From Candidatus Cloacimonadota bacterium (lineage in GTDB: Bacteria > Cloacimonadota > Cloacimonadia > Cloacimonadales > Cloacimonadaceae): a stretch of DNA of 37,104 bases. Below the pieces are notes generated by a model that had not been told where the DNA came from, ran no database searches, and was given only the letters and a program-made list of their open reading frames with translations. A program made the position numbers and the translations under genes. This document shows, in pieces, positions 6,964-15,070 of this stretch. Location of the stretch: contig JAAYJN010000080.1 of NCBI GenBank assembly GCA_012522935.1, positions 1 through 37,104 on the forward strand, given 5' to 3'. Every line of letters begins with the position of its first letter. The stretch's first letter is position 1.

Positions 6964-8289
6964 ATGAGCTATAAATCGTTTCCTGGAGGGGTACATCCTC
7001 GAGACCACAAACAGTTTTCCGCAGCAGCCCCCGTGGAAGAAATACCACACCCGGCGCGTGTGGTCATTCATTTATCTCAACATATTGGATCACCTTCCAC
7101 CCCCATCGTCAAGGTGGGAGACGAAGTAAAAACAGGTCAGCTAATCGCCGAAGCTTCCGGCTTTGTTTCCATCCCCCAACACGCCTCCATCAGCGGCAAA
7201 ATCTCCAAAATAGATCGCTTTTACCACCCCACCGGCATCAAACAAGTGGCAATCGAAATCACCTCCGATGATAAAGACGAATGGGTGCAGCTGGTGGATG
7301 AAGCCGATTTTATGAATCTTTCCCCATCTGAAATGAAAGAGCGCGTGGCAGCCGCCGGCATCTGCGGCATGGGAGGTGCGGGATTTCCCACAGTGGTAAA
7401 GCTTTCCCCGCCAGAGGATAAGCCCATTGATACGGTGATCTTGAACGGCGTGGAATGCGAACCTTATCTCACTGCAGATTACCGTCTGATGCTGGAGCGC
7501 GGCGAGGATATCATCCAAGGGCTAAAGCTGATTATGAAGATGGTGAATGCCCGGCGTGGCGTGATTGGCATCGAAGCCAACAAACCTGACGCCATCGAGC
7601 TTATGCAAGGGCTTTGTGCCAATGACCCCGCTCTGGAAGTGGTGCCGCTAAAGCTCAAATACCCTCAGGGCGCAGAAAAGCAGCTGATCTATGCCGCCAC
7701 CAAGCGCAAGGTGCCCAATGCCGGCGGACTTCCCAGTGCCGTGGGAGTGGTGGTGCAAAACGTAGCCACCGCCGTGGCTATCTACGAAGCCATCCGCTAT
7801 CGCAAACCCCTGATTGAGCGTGTGATATCCGTTACCGGACGCATCGTGAAAAATCCCAAAAACCTCAAAGCTCGCATCGGCACCCCTTACAGTGAATTGG
7901 TGGATTTTTGTGGTGGGCTCACCGAGCCTGCCGGCAAATACATCTCCGGCGGACCCATGATGGGCTTTGCCATCCCCAATCTGGAAGCTCCCGTTGCCAA
8001 AGGCAGCTCCGGCCTGGTGGTTTTCGACACACGCGAAGCGCATGATTTGGAAGAAAAGGATTGCCTCCGCTGTGCCCGCTGTGTGGATGTGTGTCCCATG
8101 GACCTCATGCCCAGCCTGTTGGCAATGAATGTAAAGGCAAAGAAACTGGAAATGGCAGCCAGGCTGGGGCTGAATGATTGCATCAAATGCGGCAGTTGTG
8201 CCTACGTGTGCCCCGCCCATATTCGTTTGGTGCAATGGATAGAAACCGGCAAAGTGCGTTGGGCAGAGGCCCAGCGTAATCCAAAATAG
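6964..8289 (+). CDS. rnfC: Rnf complex subunit RnfC (NADH/FMN and Fe-S subunit)
   Basis: RnfC is the peripheral subunit that passes electrons between ferredoxin-derived clusters and NAD+. The N-terminal GGVHPRDHK and the HISGKISKI-like barrel-sandwich region are followed by the nucleotide/FMN-binding stretch (GICGMGGAGFPT, NGVECEPYLTADYRLM) and an SLBB domain. Two [4Fe-4S] motifs follow, CLRCARCVDVCP (C367, C370, C373, C377) and CIKCGSCAYVCP (C406, C409, C412, C416). The 441-residue length is normal. I chose the ATG at 6964 because AGGAG lies 5 bases upstream; the adjacent TTG at 6961 would leave only 2. It is the first gene of rnfCDGEAB, the order usual in Clostridia and Thermotogae. Confidence 0.95.
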   Translation: MSYKSFPGGVHPRDHKQFSAAAPVEEIPHPARVVIHLSQHIGSPSTPIVKVGDEVKTGQLIAEASGFVSIPQHASISGKISKIDRFYHPTGIKQVAIEITSDDKDEWVQLVDEADFMNLSPSEMKERVAAAGICGMGGAGFPTVVKLSPPEDKPIDTVILNGVECEPYLTADYRLMLERGEDIIQGLKLIMKMVNARRGVIGIEANKPDAIELMQGLCANDPALEVVPLKLKYPQGAEKQLIYAATKRKVPNAGGLPSAVGVVVQNVATAVAIYEAIRYRKPLIERVISVTGRIVKNPKNLKARIGTPYSELVDFCGGLTEPAGKYISGGPMMGFAIPNLEAPVAKGSSGLVVFDTREAHDLEEKDCLRCARCVDVCPMDLMPSLLAMNVKAKKLEMAARLGLNDCIKCGSCAYVCPAHIRLVQWIETGKVRWAEAQRNPK

Positions 8290-8303
8290 GACAGGCAAGA
8301 AAT

Positions 8304-9407
8304 ATGAAAGATAAAGTATTAGTATCGCCGGCACCCCACCTCCACGATAGCGGCAGTATCCCCAAGGTGATGTGGAATGTAGTGTTGGCTTTGGTTCCCG
8401 CGCTCATCGCAGCGGTCTATTTTTGGGGATTTAATGCGCTGCTACTCACCCTCTTGGGAGGCGTCTCCGCGGTCTTCACCGAGGCGTTGATCCAAAAGCT
8501 GCGCAAGGTGCCCATCTCCGTATCCGATGGCAGCGCCTTCCTCACCGGTATTTTGTTATCCTACAATATCCATGCCAATGCCCCTTGGTGGCTGCCCGTG
8601 GTGGGTGCCGCCTTTGCCATCGCCATTGGCAAACAGGTGTTTGGCGGCTTGGGCAACAACCCCGTCAACCCCGCTCTCTTGGGACGCGCCTTCCTCTTGG
8701 CATCCTGGCCCACCCTGATGACGGATGGCTGGATTGCCCCCAAAGGTGGAGCTTTAAGCGGCATCACCAATCTCAACCTCATCCACAGCAACCTGCAGGC
8801 GGTATCCAGCAAAGCCCACGCTCTGGTTACCGGCGCCACTCCGCTCAATATAGCCCAAAGCCTGCGGGATAGCACCTTCGTGAATAGCCTCACAGCGGAT
8901 GCCGGCACCAATATGGACCTCGCCAACCGCATCTTCACCGGCATCACCGATGGCAGCACCCTCCAAAACCTTTTCTGGGGCAATATCGGCGGCTGTATCG
9001 GCGAAGTGTCTGTATTTGCCCTGCTGATTGGCGCTGCCTGGCTCTTGTGGAAGAATATCATCGAATGGCGCATCCCCCTCTTTTACTTGGGCACCGTGGC
9101 AGTGCTCACCTTCTTTTTTGGAGCCATCCCCGGCAGCGGATTTTCCCTTTCCATCCCCATCTTCCACCTCTTTTCCGGAGGTCTCATGTTAGGTGCCTTC
9201 TTTATGGCAACGGATTATAGCACCACACCCATGACCCGCAAGGGGCGCATAATCTTTGGCATTGGCTGTGGCGTGCTCACCGTGGTAATCAGATTTGTGG
9301 GCGGCTACCCCGAGGGGGTCAGCTATTCCATCCTCCTCATGAACGTCTTCACGCCCCTCATAGACGCTCTCACCATACCAAAAGCATTCGGGAAGGTGAA
9401 AAAATGA
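8304..9407 (+). CDS. rnfD: Rnf complex subunit RnfD
   Basis: RnfD (367 residues) is the membrane subunit related to NqrB that carries covalently bound FMN and takes part in cation transport. Hydrophobic segments recur along its length, beginning VMWNVVLALVPALIAAVYFWG. The motif SDGSAFLTGILL and the flavinylation motif TGATPLN are present, with Thr179 the expected FMN attachment site. FGGLGNNPVNPALLGRAFLLASWP is highly typical of the family (shown here only as part of the call). It begins 14 bases after rnfC and its stop overlaps the rnfG start by 4 bases (ATGA), indicating tight coupling. Confidence 0.95.
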   Translation: MKDKVLVSPAPHLHDSGSIPKVMWNVVLALVPALIAAVYFWGFNALLLTLLGGVSAVFTEALIQKLRKVPISVSDGSAFLTGILLSYNIHANAPWWLPVVGAAFAIAIGKQVFGGLGNNPVNPALLGRAFLLASWPTLMTDGWIAPKGGALSGITNLNLIHSNLQAVSSKAHALVTGATPLNIAQSLRDSTFVNSLTADAGTNMDLANRIFTGITDGSTLQNLFWGNIGGCIGEVSVFALLIGAAWLLWKNIIEWRIPLFYLGTVAVLTFFFGAIPGSGFSLSIPIFHLFSGGLMLGAFFMATDYSTTPMTRKGRIIFGIGCGVLTVVIRFVGGYPEGVSYSILLMNVFTPLIDALTIPKAFGKVKK

Positions 9408-9958
9408 AGTTATATCTCAAACTTGGCTTTATCCTGCTGGTGGTCAGCGTGATTGCCACAGGCATCCTGGCTTATGTCAATTCCATCACCGCTCCCCAAA
9501 TAGAGGCTCTCAAACAAGAGGAAGCCATCAAAAGCCGTGAAGAATTGATACCCGATTCCATCTTTGAAGAGGTGGAGGTCTCCCCGGATTTCAGCTATTT
9601 TATAGCCCGCAACAAAGACACAGAGGAAATACAGGGTTATACCTTCATCGCCTCCCAAAAGGGATACAGCAACAACGTGAAGACGATGGCTGGCGTGAGT
9701 CCCGATTTCAAACTGCTTGGCATCAAAGTGGTGGAGCAATCCGAAACCCCCGGCTTGGGGGCAAATTGTACCGCCTCCACATTTACAGATCAATTCCAAG
9801 GCAAAATCTCGGAAGACCTGATGGCGGATAAGGATGGCGGCAAGATCAAAAGCCTCTCCGGCGCCACCATCACCACCCGTGCCATTGCCTCTTCCCTCAA
9901 ACAAGCCATCCAAGCCTTAGAGCAAGATGTGGTGGCAAAACAGGAGGTGCAACAATGA
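9404..9958 (+). CDS. rnfG: Rnf complex subunit RnfG (covalent FMN)
   Basis: RnfG (184 residues) has one N-terminal membrane anchor (LKLGFILLVVSVIATGILAYV) and an extracytoplasmic FMN_bind domain. The SGAT motif (SLSGATITTRAI) places the FMN-accepting threonine at Thr155. EQSETPGLGANC is also typical of NqrC/RnfG. It overlaps both neighbours by ATGA, at 9404-9407 and 9955-9958. The length and motifs are intact. Maturation should need a flavin transferase (ApbE), which is not encoded in this window. Confidence 0.95.
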   Translation: MKLYLKLGFILLVVSVIATGILAYVNSITAPQIEALKQEEAIKSREELIPDSIFEEVEVSPDFSYFIARNKDTEEIQGYTFIASQKGYSNNVKTMAGVSPDFKLLGIKVVEQSETPGLGANCTASTFTDQFQGKISEDLMADKDGGKIKSLSGATITTRAIASSLKQAIQALEQDVVAKQEVQQ

Positions 9959-10545
9959 AATTCTTTTCCGAACTCACCAAAGGCATCATCAAAGAAAACC
10001 CCATCTTTGTGATTGTCTTGGGGATGTGCCCCACGCTGGCTGTTTCCACCTCCGTGGATAACGCCCTGGGTATGGGGCTGGCAGCCACCTTTGTGCTGAT
10101 ATGTTCCAATATGATGATTTCGCTCATCAAGGGCATCGTCCCCGCCCAAATCCGCATTCCCATCTATGTGGTGGTGATTGCCGCCTTCGTCAGCATCATC
10201 GATATGGCGATGGAGGCGTATCTGCCAGACCTGCACAAAGCCCTGGGCATCTTCATCCCACTCATCGTGGTCAATTGCATCATCTTGGGGCGCGCCGAGG
10301 CTTTTGCCAGCAAAAACAACGTGCTCAATTCCATGGCAGACGGCCTGGGCATGGGCTTGGGCTTTACCCTGTCTCTCACGGTGGTAGCCACCATCCGTGA
10401 AATACTGGGCAATGGCACCTGGCTCAAAATGCAGGTGTTGCCCTCCACCTATGATCCCATGTTAGTGGCGATCCTGGCACCCGGTGCCTTCATCACCCTG
10501 GGGCTTCTGATGGCGGTCATGAATATCATCAAGGAGAAGAACTAA
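9955..10545 (+). CDS. rnfE: Rnf complex subunit RnfE
   Basis: RnfE (196 residues) is an integral membrane subunit of the RnfA/RnfE/NqrD/NqrE family with several transmembrane helices. In solved Rnf and Nqr complexes, the paired A/E subunits hold an intramembrane [2Fe-2S] cluster. The expected cysteines are present here as GMCPTLAVSTS (C25) and VVNCIILGRAEAFASKNN (C108). Its stop shares one base with the start of rnfA (TAATG). The match to the family is complete, and the subunit is distinguished from RnfA by the GRAEAFASKN segment. Confidence 0.95.
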   Translation: MKFFSELTKGIIKENPIFVIVLGMCPTLAVSTSVDNALGMGLAATFVLICSNMMISLIKGIVPAQIRIPIYVVVIAAFVSIIDMAMEAYLPDLHKALGIFIPLIVVNCIILGRAEAFASKNNVLNSMADGLGMGLGFTLSLTVVATIREILGNGTWLKMQVLPSTYDPMLVAILAPGAFITLGLLMAVMNIIKEKN

Positions 10546-11147
10546 TGGGATACCTTGGTGAAATCTTTGTGATGGCGATTACTGCCATCTTTATCCAAAA
10601 CTTCGTCCTCTCCCGCTTTTTGGGGCTTTGCCCCTATCTGGGAGTATCCAAAAAGATAGATTCCGCTTTTGGCATGGGGATGGCGGTGATCTTTGTGATG
10701 ACGCTTACCTCATCCATCACCTACCTCATCAACCGCTATCTGCTCACCGGCATGATGTATCTGCAAACCATTGCCTTTATCCTCACCATCGCCGCTCTCG
10801 TCCAATTTGTGGAGATGGTGATTCAAAAGAAGGCACCCGCCCTCTACAAATCCCTGGGCGTATATCTGCCCCTGATTACTACCAACTGTGCCGTGTTGGG
10901 TGTGGCAATCCTCAATACCACCGCCTTGCGTCAGGATGGAATCACCCCCTATAACTTCCTGGATAGCACGCTCAACGGCTTCTTCTCCGGTGTGGGTTTC
11001 ACCGTGGTGCTCTTGGCAATGGCTGGCATCAGGATGAGGCTGGAGCTGGTGAACCTGCCCAAGAGCATGAAGGGAATGCCCATTGCCCTCATCTTGGCTG
11101 GCATCATGGCGCTGGCTTTTTATGGCTTTATGGGCTTCAAAATTTAA
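10545..11147 (+). CDS. rnfA: Rnf complex subunit RnfA
   Basis: RnfA (200 residues) is the partner of RnfE in the membrane core. The conserved cluster cysteines occur in FLGLCPYLGVSKK (C29) and TTNCAVLGVAIL (C115). Hydrophobic segments span the whole length, and the VLSRFLGLCP segment is diagnostic. It is translationally coupled to rnfE by a one-base overlap and is followed by rnfB 16 bases later. Confidence 0.95.
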   Translation: MGYLGEIFVMAITAIFIQNFVLSRFLGLCPYLGVSKKIDSAFGMGMAVIFVMTLTSSITYLINRYLLTGMMYLQTIAFILTIAALVQFVEMVIQKKAPALYKSLGVYLPLITTNCAVLGVAILNTTALRQDGITPYNFLDSTLNGFFSGVGFTVVLLAMAGIRMRLELVNLPKSMKGMPIALILAGIMALAFYGFMGFKI

Positions 11148-11163
11148 GGGAGGAAACTTAATC

Positions 11164-12273
11164 ATGAATATCACATCCCTCATCCTCCTCTCCGCTTCCG
11201 GCTCTCTCATCTCCACCATCGGCACGCCTGTCCTCATTCTGGGTTGCATGGGGCTTGCCTTTGGGCTGATTTTGGCATTTGCCTCCAAAGTATTTGAAGT
11301 GGAGACAGACCCCCGCGTGCAGGAAATCACCGAAGCCCTGCCCGGTGCCAATTGCGGTGCCTGCGGCTTGCCCGGCTGTGCCGCCTATGCGGAAGCAGTT
11401 GCTCAAGGCATTGAACCCCCAAACCGCTGCGCCCCCGGCGGCGCCATCGTGGCAGTGATGGTGGCGAAATTGATGGGCATCGAAAGTGAAGCCATGCAAC
11501 AAAAAGTGGCGGTTATCCATTGCAGCTCCGGCGGTTACAACAATACCAACTGGAGATACTCCTACGAGGGAATCGAAAGCTGCAAATCCGCCGTCAATGT
11601 CTCCGGCGGACCCAATACTTGCGATTGGGGCTGCGTGGGCTTCAACGATTGTCTGCGCTCCTGCCCCTTCGACGCCATCTATCTGGATGAAAACGGCTTG
11701 CGCATCATCGATTTTGACAAATGCACCGGCTGTGGAAACTGTGTGAAAGCCTGCCCCAAAGGCATCATAGAGCTGGTGCCCATCAATCGCAACGTGTATG
11801 TGAAATGCTCCTCCAAAGCCAAGGGACCGGAAGCCAGACAGCTTTGCGGCAGCCTGCGCCCCTGCATCGGCTGTGGACTTTGTGCCAAAAAATGCCCCGT
11901 GGGCGCCATTACGATTGCCAACAACCTCGCCAGCATCGATTATGAAAAGTGTATCAATTGCGGGCTTTGCGCCACCGTGTGCCCCACCAAAGCCATTCTG
12001 GATCTGCTCAAGGATATCCGCAAAACATCCAAAATCAATCCCGAGCTCTGCATCGGCTGCACCATCTGTGCCAAACACTGCCCGGTGCACGCCATCAGCG
12101 GGGAATTGAAACATATCCACGTGGTGGATCCCAAAATCTGCGTGGGCTGTGAGGTGTGCGTGAGCAAATGCCCCACCAAAGCCATCACCATGATGGACGA
12201 TTATGAGCTGGATGGTCCCATCAAGCTGGTGCCCGTCACGCCCAAGACTCCTGCCACCAAGGCTGCAACCTAA
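11164..12273 (+). CDS. rnfB: Rnf complex subunit RnfB with extended ferredoxin array
   Basis: RnfB accepts electrons from reduced ferredoxin. I chose the ATG at 11164 (369 residues) because it has a GGGAGGAAA ribosome site and starts with a membrane anchor; an upstream in-frame ATG at 11083 lies inside rnfA. After the anchor comes the Fe-S domain PGANCGACGLPGC (C64, C67, C72, with C89). Six ferredoxin-type motifs follow: CDWGCVGFNDCLRSCP, CTGCGNCVKACP, CIGCGLCAKKCP, CINCGLCATVCP, CIGCTICAKHCP and CVGCEVCVSKCP. E. coli RsxB has far fewer, so this is a long-array form. The gene is last in the operon and a terminator follows. Confidence 0.95.
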   Translation: MNITSLILLSASGSLISTIGTPVLILGCMGLAFGLILAFASKVFEVETDPRVQEITEALPGANCGACGLPGCAAYAEAVAQGIEPPNRCAPGGAIVAVMVAKLMGIESEAMQQKVAVIHCSSGGYNNTNWRYSYEGIESCKSAVNVSGGPNTCDWGCVGFNDCLRSCPFDAIYLDENGLRIIDFDKCTGCGNCVKACPKGIIELVPINRNVYVKCSSKAKGPEARQLCGSLRPCIGCGLCAKKCPVGAITIANNLASIDYEKCINCGLCATVCPTKAILDLLKDIRKTSKINPELCIGCTICAKHCPVHAISGELKHIHVVDPKICVGCEVCVSKCPTKAITMMDDYELDGPIKLVPVTPKTPATKAAT

Positions 12274-12295
12274 GTAACTGACAACACACAATATA

Positions 12296-12323
12296 AGTGC
12301 CTTCCACCCGGAGGGCGCTTTTT
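12296..12323 (+). terminator. Terminator of the rnf operon
   Basis: AGTGCCTTC (12296-12304) pairs with GAGGGCGCT (12311-12319), using two G-U pairs, around a 6-base loop and is followed by a run of Ts. It begins 23 bases after the rnfB stop and directly precedes 80-bp element B. Confidence 0.7.
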
Positions 12324-12336
12324 GGCGCTTGCCGCT

Positions 12337-12416
12337 CCTTGCCCATTAGCCTCCCTTGTCTCACCCTTGTCTCACCCTTGTCTGGACAAAGGAGAGACAA
12401 GGGTGGTTAACAGGGA
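12337..12416 (+). repeat. 80-bp palindromic element, copy B
   Basis: The element reads end 1 (CCTTGCCCATTAG), three reverse units (CCTCCCTTGTC, TCACCCTTGTC, TCACCCTTGTC), TG, two forward units (GACAAAGGAGA, GACAAGGGTGG) and end 2 (TTAACAGGGA). It has the same orientation as copy A, but the switch in unit direction lies one unit later. It sits between the rnf terminator and the promoter of the lipoprotein gene. Confidence 0.92.
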
Positions 12417-12464
12417 TGAATGAGGAATGATGAAAAATAGTGACTGCTTTTTTTGTAAAATCTC

Positions 12465-12493
12465 TTGACTGCAAGGGTGCTTGTTTTTATTTT
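12465..12493 (+). promoter_or_regulatory. Probable promoter of the lipoprotein gene
   Basis: TTGACT (12465-12470) and TATTTT (12488-12493) are separated by 17 bases. Two direct repeats of GGGTGCTTGT (12475-12484 and 12507-12516), 32 bases apart, flank the -10 region and could be regulator half-sites. The start codon lies about 70 bases downstream. Confidence 0.45.
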
Positions 12494-12564
12494 GTCTTTT
12501 AACAGGGGGTGCTTGTGTGTAAGGCTTTGTAAGTCCAAGACATTATATTTACAAGGAGATACCA

Positions 12565-12951
12565 ATGAGACGCATAGCATTATTTGGCTTGCTCGGCATT
12601 CTGTTGTTTGCGCTTTTTGCCTGTGGGGCAAAGGCAGACGGCACGGCAAAATCCTTTTTCAAGGCTTTGGAAAGCAATGATTATGAAACTGCCAGAAGCC
12701 TTTCCACTCCCAGCTCTGCCCGCACACTGGATTGGATGGAGAGCAATTATAAGATGCTTCCCGAATCCAGCACCGAGAGCGTTGCCAAAGTGAGGTATTT
12801 GGTCAAAAAGACTGAGGTTCAGGGCGATGCAGCCACTGTGAACTATGATAGTTGGGTGGTGGGCAGAGGAGAATCCAAGGAGAGCAAGACCTTGGAAATG
12901 GTGAAAGAAGACGGCAAATGGTATGTGGTTTTTAGGGAAGAGGAGCTGTAA
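12565..12951 (+). CDS. Small DUF4878-like lipoprotein
   Basis: This 128-residue protein starts with a lipoprotein signal peptide (MRRIALFGLLGILLFALFAC); the LFAC-G lipobox places the lipidated Cys at residue 20. The mature part resembles the NTF2-like, DUF4878-type fold: an N-terminal helix (AKSFFKALESNDYETARSLS), then strands VRYLVKKTEVQGDAATVNY and a final SKTLEMVKEDGKWYVVF. Proteins of this group are small periplasmic or surface lipoproteins of unknown role. AAGGAG precedes the ATG at good spacing. It is monocistronic, facing a convergent gene. The family call rests on pattern only. Confidence 0.8.
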   Translation: MRRIALFGLLGILLFALFACGAKADGTAKSFFKALESNDYETARSLSTPSSARTLDWMESNYKMLPESSTESVAKVRYLVKKTEVQGDAATVNYDSWVVGRGESKESKTLEMVKEDGKWYVVFREEEL

Positions 12952-12994
12952 AGGCTCTCTTTTCGTATTTGCCTTATATTATTGATTGGAAACC

Positions 12995-13028
12995 AAAAAG
13001 GGCTGCATCCCAAAAAGCGGTGCAGCCC
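12995..13028 (-). terminator. Terminator between convergent genes
   Basis: GGGCTGCA (13000-13007) and TGCAGCCC (13021-13028) form a perfect 8-bp stem. On the minus strand it is followed by five Ts (12995-12999), suiting the DUF3078-like gene that ends at 13070. The hairpin may also serve the plus-strand lipoprotein gene. Confidence 0.75.
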
Positions 13029-13069
13029 ATATTTTATGTTAAGGCTCAAAAGGCTGAGCCGGGGGTGAA

Positions 13070-13942
13070 TTAGAACAAGTTGTAGGAGACTCCCAGCCCC
13101 AGAATCTGTTTCCACTGGACGTTCTTGTGCTGCTCCTTGTCGTAACGCAGTTCCACGGTGAGGTTGGCATTGATCATTTTCCAGATCTTTGCAGTGAGCA
13201 CGTTTTCCCATATCCAATCCACTTCTTTCCAGTCGTCGTTGGGCAGTTCATCACTCTTGGAATTGAATAGCGCTTTATAAGCCCAGAGCTTGGATTTGAA
13301 ATTGGCATCCATCAAGTGGAAGAGGTGTTTGTATTCGCTCACAAATTCCAGACCGCCATCCACTGTGGTTTGCATTTCACGTTTGTCGTTGATGGCATCC
13401 ACCAATACGTCTCTATCCAGCTTTTCACGGAAGGCAGCGCCCAGGCGAGTGCTGAGCTCGTCGCTGGAGGTTTTCATCCAAGTGCGCATCACACCGGCGG
13501 TTTCTGTGAAGAGGATGGGGTTTACATAGCGGGTGAGGGCGGCATCGCTCTGATCCAGAAATTGGGATTCCGCACGCAGGCCGATGAAGGGATCCACCCA
13601 GCTTTGCAAAGTGAATTGGAAGAGGGATTCCAGATCAATCTTGTCTGTGCTCTTGCTGGGGTCTTCCCAGGTGATTTTGTCGTTTTCTTTCTTTTGCTGA
13701 TAAGTTTGGCCAAAGGCGAGCTTGAGGGTGGTTCTGTTTTTTAACCATTCTTTCATTTGCTTTTCAGCGCTGCTGTTGGATGATGCCACCCAGGTGATGT
13801 TACTCAATTCATCGCCAGACCAGTTGTCGCTATATTGGCTTTGGGTAAGGGTGAGGTTGAGGTCGGATTCCACTTTCCAGCCCTTTGCAAAGGCAAAGCT
13901 GACGAGGGTGAGTAGCATTGTGAAGATTACGAGTCTTTTCAT
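13070..13942 (-). CDS. DUF3078-like outer-membrane barrel protein
   Basis: This 290-residue protein has a Sec signal peptide (MKRLVIFTMLLTLVSFAFAK) and a beta-rich mature part with alternating hydrophobic residues, ending in an aromatic residue (LGLGVSYNLF) as outer-membrane barrels do. The opening LNLTLTQSQYSDNWSGDELSNITW and the NRTTLKLAFGQTYQ segment resemble DUF3078 proteins of Bacteroidota-type genomes. The function is unknown. AGGAG precedes the start. It lies 36 bases downstream of the mscS gene on the same strand and is probably co-transcribed with it, so an envelope-stress role is conceivable but not shown. Confidence 0.8.
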   Translation of the reverse strand: MKRLVIFTMLLTLVSFAFAKGWKVESDLNLTLTQSQYSDNWSGDELSNITWVASSNSSAEKQMKEWLKNRTTLKLAFGQTYQQKKENDKITWEDPSKSTDKIDLESLFQFTLQSWVDPFIGLRAESQFLDQSDAALTRYVNPILFTETAGVMRTWMKTSSDELSTRLGAAFREKLDRDVLVDAINDKREMQTTVDGGLEFVSEYKHLFHLMDANFKSKLWAYKALFNSKSDELPNDDWKEVDWIWENVLTAKIWKMINANLTVELRYDKEQHKNVQWKQILGLGVSYNLF

Positions 13943-13978
13943 TGTTATTTTGTTCTCCTGTTTTAATATATGTGGTTT

Positions 13979-14755
13979 TTAACTCCAGATACCTTGTTCT
14001 GTGAGTTTCAATTTGATGGTTTCGGTCAAAGATGCCTGCACAGCGCCCATGTCGGCGTTTTTCACGTGGGGATATATTCCAAATTTGATTCCATCGGGGT
14101 TTGCGTCTTCAATCACGATGGCAGGGGCGGGGTCTTTGAGGATACGCTCGTCTGCATCAATGATGCTTTGCAAGAGCTGGCGCACCTTGGCTATCTCTGA
14201 ACTGGCGGGCACGCCTATGCTGAGCTCGATGCGGCGTGTGGGCATGGCGCTGAAATTGGTGATGGCTCCACCTGCGATGGGGGTGTTTGGGATGATCACC
14301 TTCTTGTTGTCTGAAGTGAGGATAATGGTGTTGAAGATACCCACTTCTTCCACTTTGCCTTCCGTTCCGGCGGCGATGACCACATCACCCACCTTGAAAG
14401 GACGGAAGAGAATCAGCATCACTCCGGAGGCGAAGTTGCTGAGCGAACCTTGCAGAGCCAAGCCAACAGCCAAGCCTGCGGCACCAATGATGGCTACCAG
14501 GGAGGTTGTCTGCACTCCCAGCTTGCCAATGGCGGCGATGATCACAAAGATAAGCAGAATGGCATAAACGATATTAGCCAAGAAAGTGACGAGGGTTTGA
14601 TCCATCTTGCTCTTGTTCAACATCTTGCGCATCATGTTTGTGATAATGCGCACCACCCATTTTCCGATAATATAAATTAAGATTGCGGCGATGAGATTGA
14701 TACCGTTTGTTTTCACATACGGCAGTGCCTTGGTGAGGATATTACTCCAATCCAT
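13979..14755 (-). CDS. mscS: Small-conductance mechanosensitive channel (MscS family)
   Basis: MscS channels open under membrane tension to release solutes during osmotic downshock. I chose the ATG at 14755 (258 residues, MDWSNILTKALPYV) because AAGGAG lies 7 bases upstream; an earlier in-frame start at 14791 has no such site. There are three membrane segments: LIAAILIYIIGKWVVRIITN, an LANIVYAILLIFVIIAAIG segment, and the pore helix GAAGLAVGLALQGSLSNFAS. The beta domain follows (RPFKVGDVVIAAGTEGKVEEVG). The short length fits E. coli MscS-type channels (about 286). The downstream DUF3078-like gene is probably in the same transcript. Confidence 0.92.
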   Translation of the reverse strand: MDWSNILTKALPYVKTNGINLIAAILIYIIGKWVVRIITNMMRKMLNKSKMDQTLVTFLANIVYAILLIFVIIAAIGKLGVQTTSLVAIIGAAGLAVGLALQGSLSNFASGVMLILFRPFKVGDVVIAAGTEGKVEEVGIFNTIILTSDNKKVIIPNTPIAGGAITNFSAMPTRRIELSIGVPASSEIAKVRQLLQSIIDADERILKDPAPAIVIEDANPDGIKFGIYPHVKNADMGAVQASLTETIKLKLTEQGIWS

Positions 14756-15025
14756 GTTGTGTCTCCTTAAAATGATAATGTTTTTTTGCAAATCAGACTT
14801 TTTGATTTTGATTTCTATAAACAGAGTAATCAGAATTTTGTTTCATGCAAGTAATTTTGGCATCATATGTTATTATAATGGTTTCAGGCACCTAAGTTTA
14901 ATCTTGGCGAGCCCGTCTGGGCAGGCACTAATTGAATGCATCCAAATAAGATGTATCTGCTGAATCTGCTGCCTTTACTGGCTTCAGTGGTGCTTTGCGG
15001 CGTGGGGTTATGATTTTGATTGACG

Positions 15026-15042
15026 TTTACAAGCATTGTAAA
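15026..15042. promoter_or_regulatory. 17-bp perfect palindrome upstream of the EIIA gene
   Basis: TTTACAA and TTGTAAA flank the 3-base centre GCA. A TTGACG (15020-15025) abuts it on the left, so the palindrome occupies the -35 to -10 spacer of a possible promoter, although no good -10 follows. It lies 28 bases upstream of the ATG at 15071 and is a candidate operator. The rest of the 14756-15070 gap shows no supported gene. Confidence 0.35.
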
Positions 15043-15070
15043 AAAGTGTCCTTTACTACTTTGGTAACTA

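Noticed and set aside
11083-11163. Longer N-terminus for RnfB
   Set aside because: The added codons lie inside rnfA and the ATG at 11164 has a strong ribosome site and begins the usual RnfB anchor.
7141-12291. Long minus-strand ORFs opposite the rnf operon
   Set aside because: They are shadows of the rnf genes: rich in His and Gly, with no ribosome sites and no recognisable domains.
14951-15013. 20-codon hydrophobic ORF (MYLLNLLPLLASVVLCGVGL) upstream of the EIIA gene
   Set aside because: It looks like a membrane peptide but has no ribosome site and no supporting context, so I do not call it a gene.
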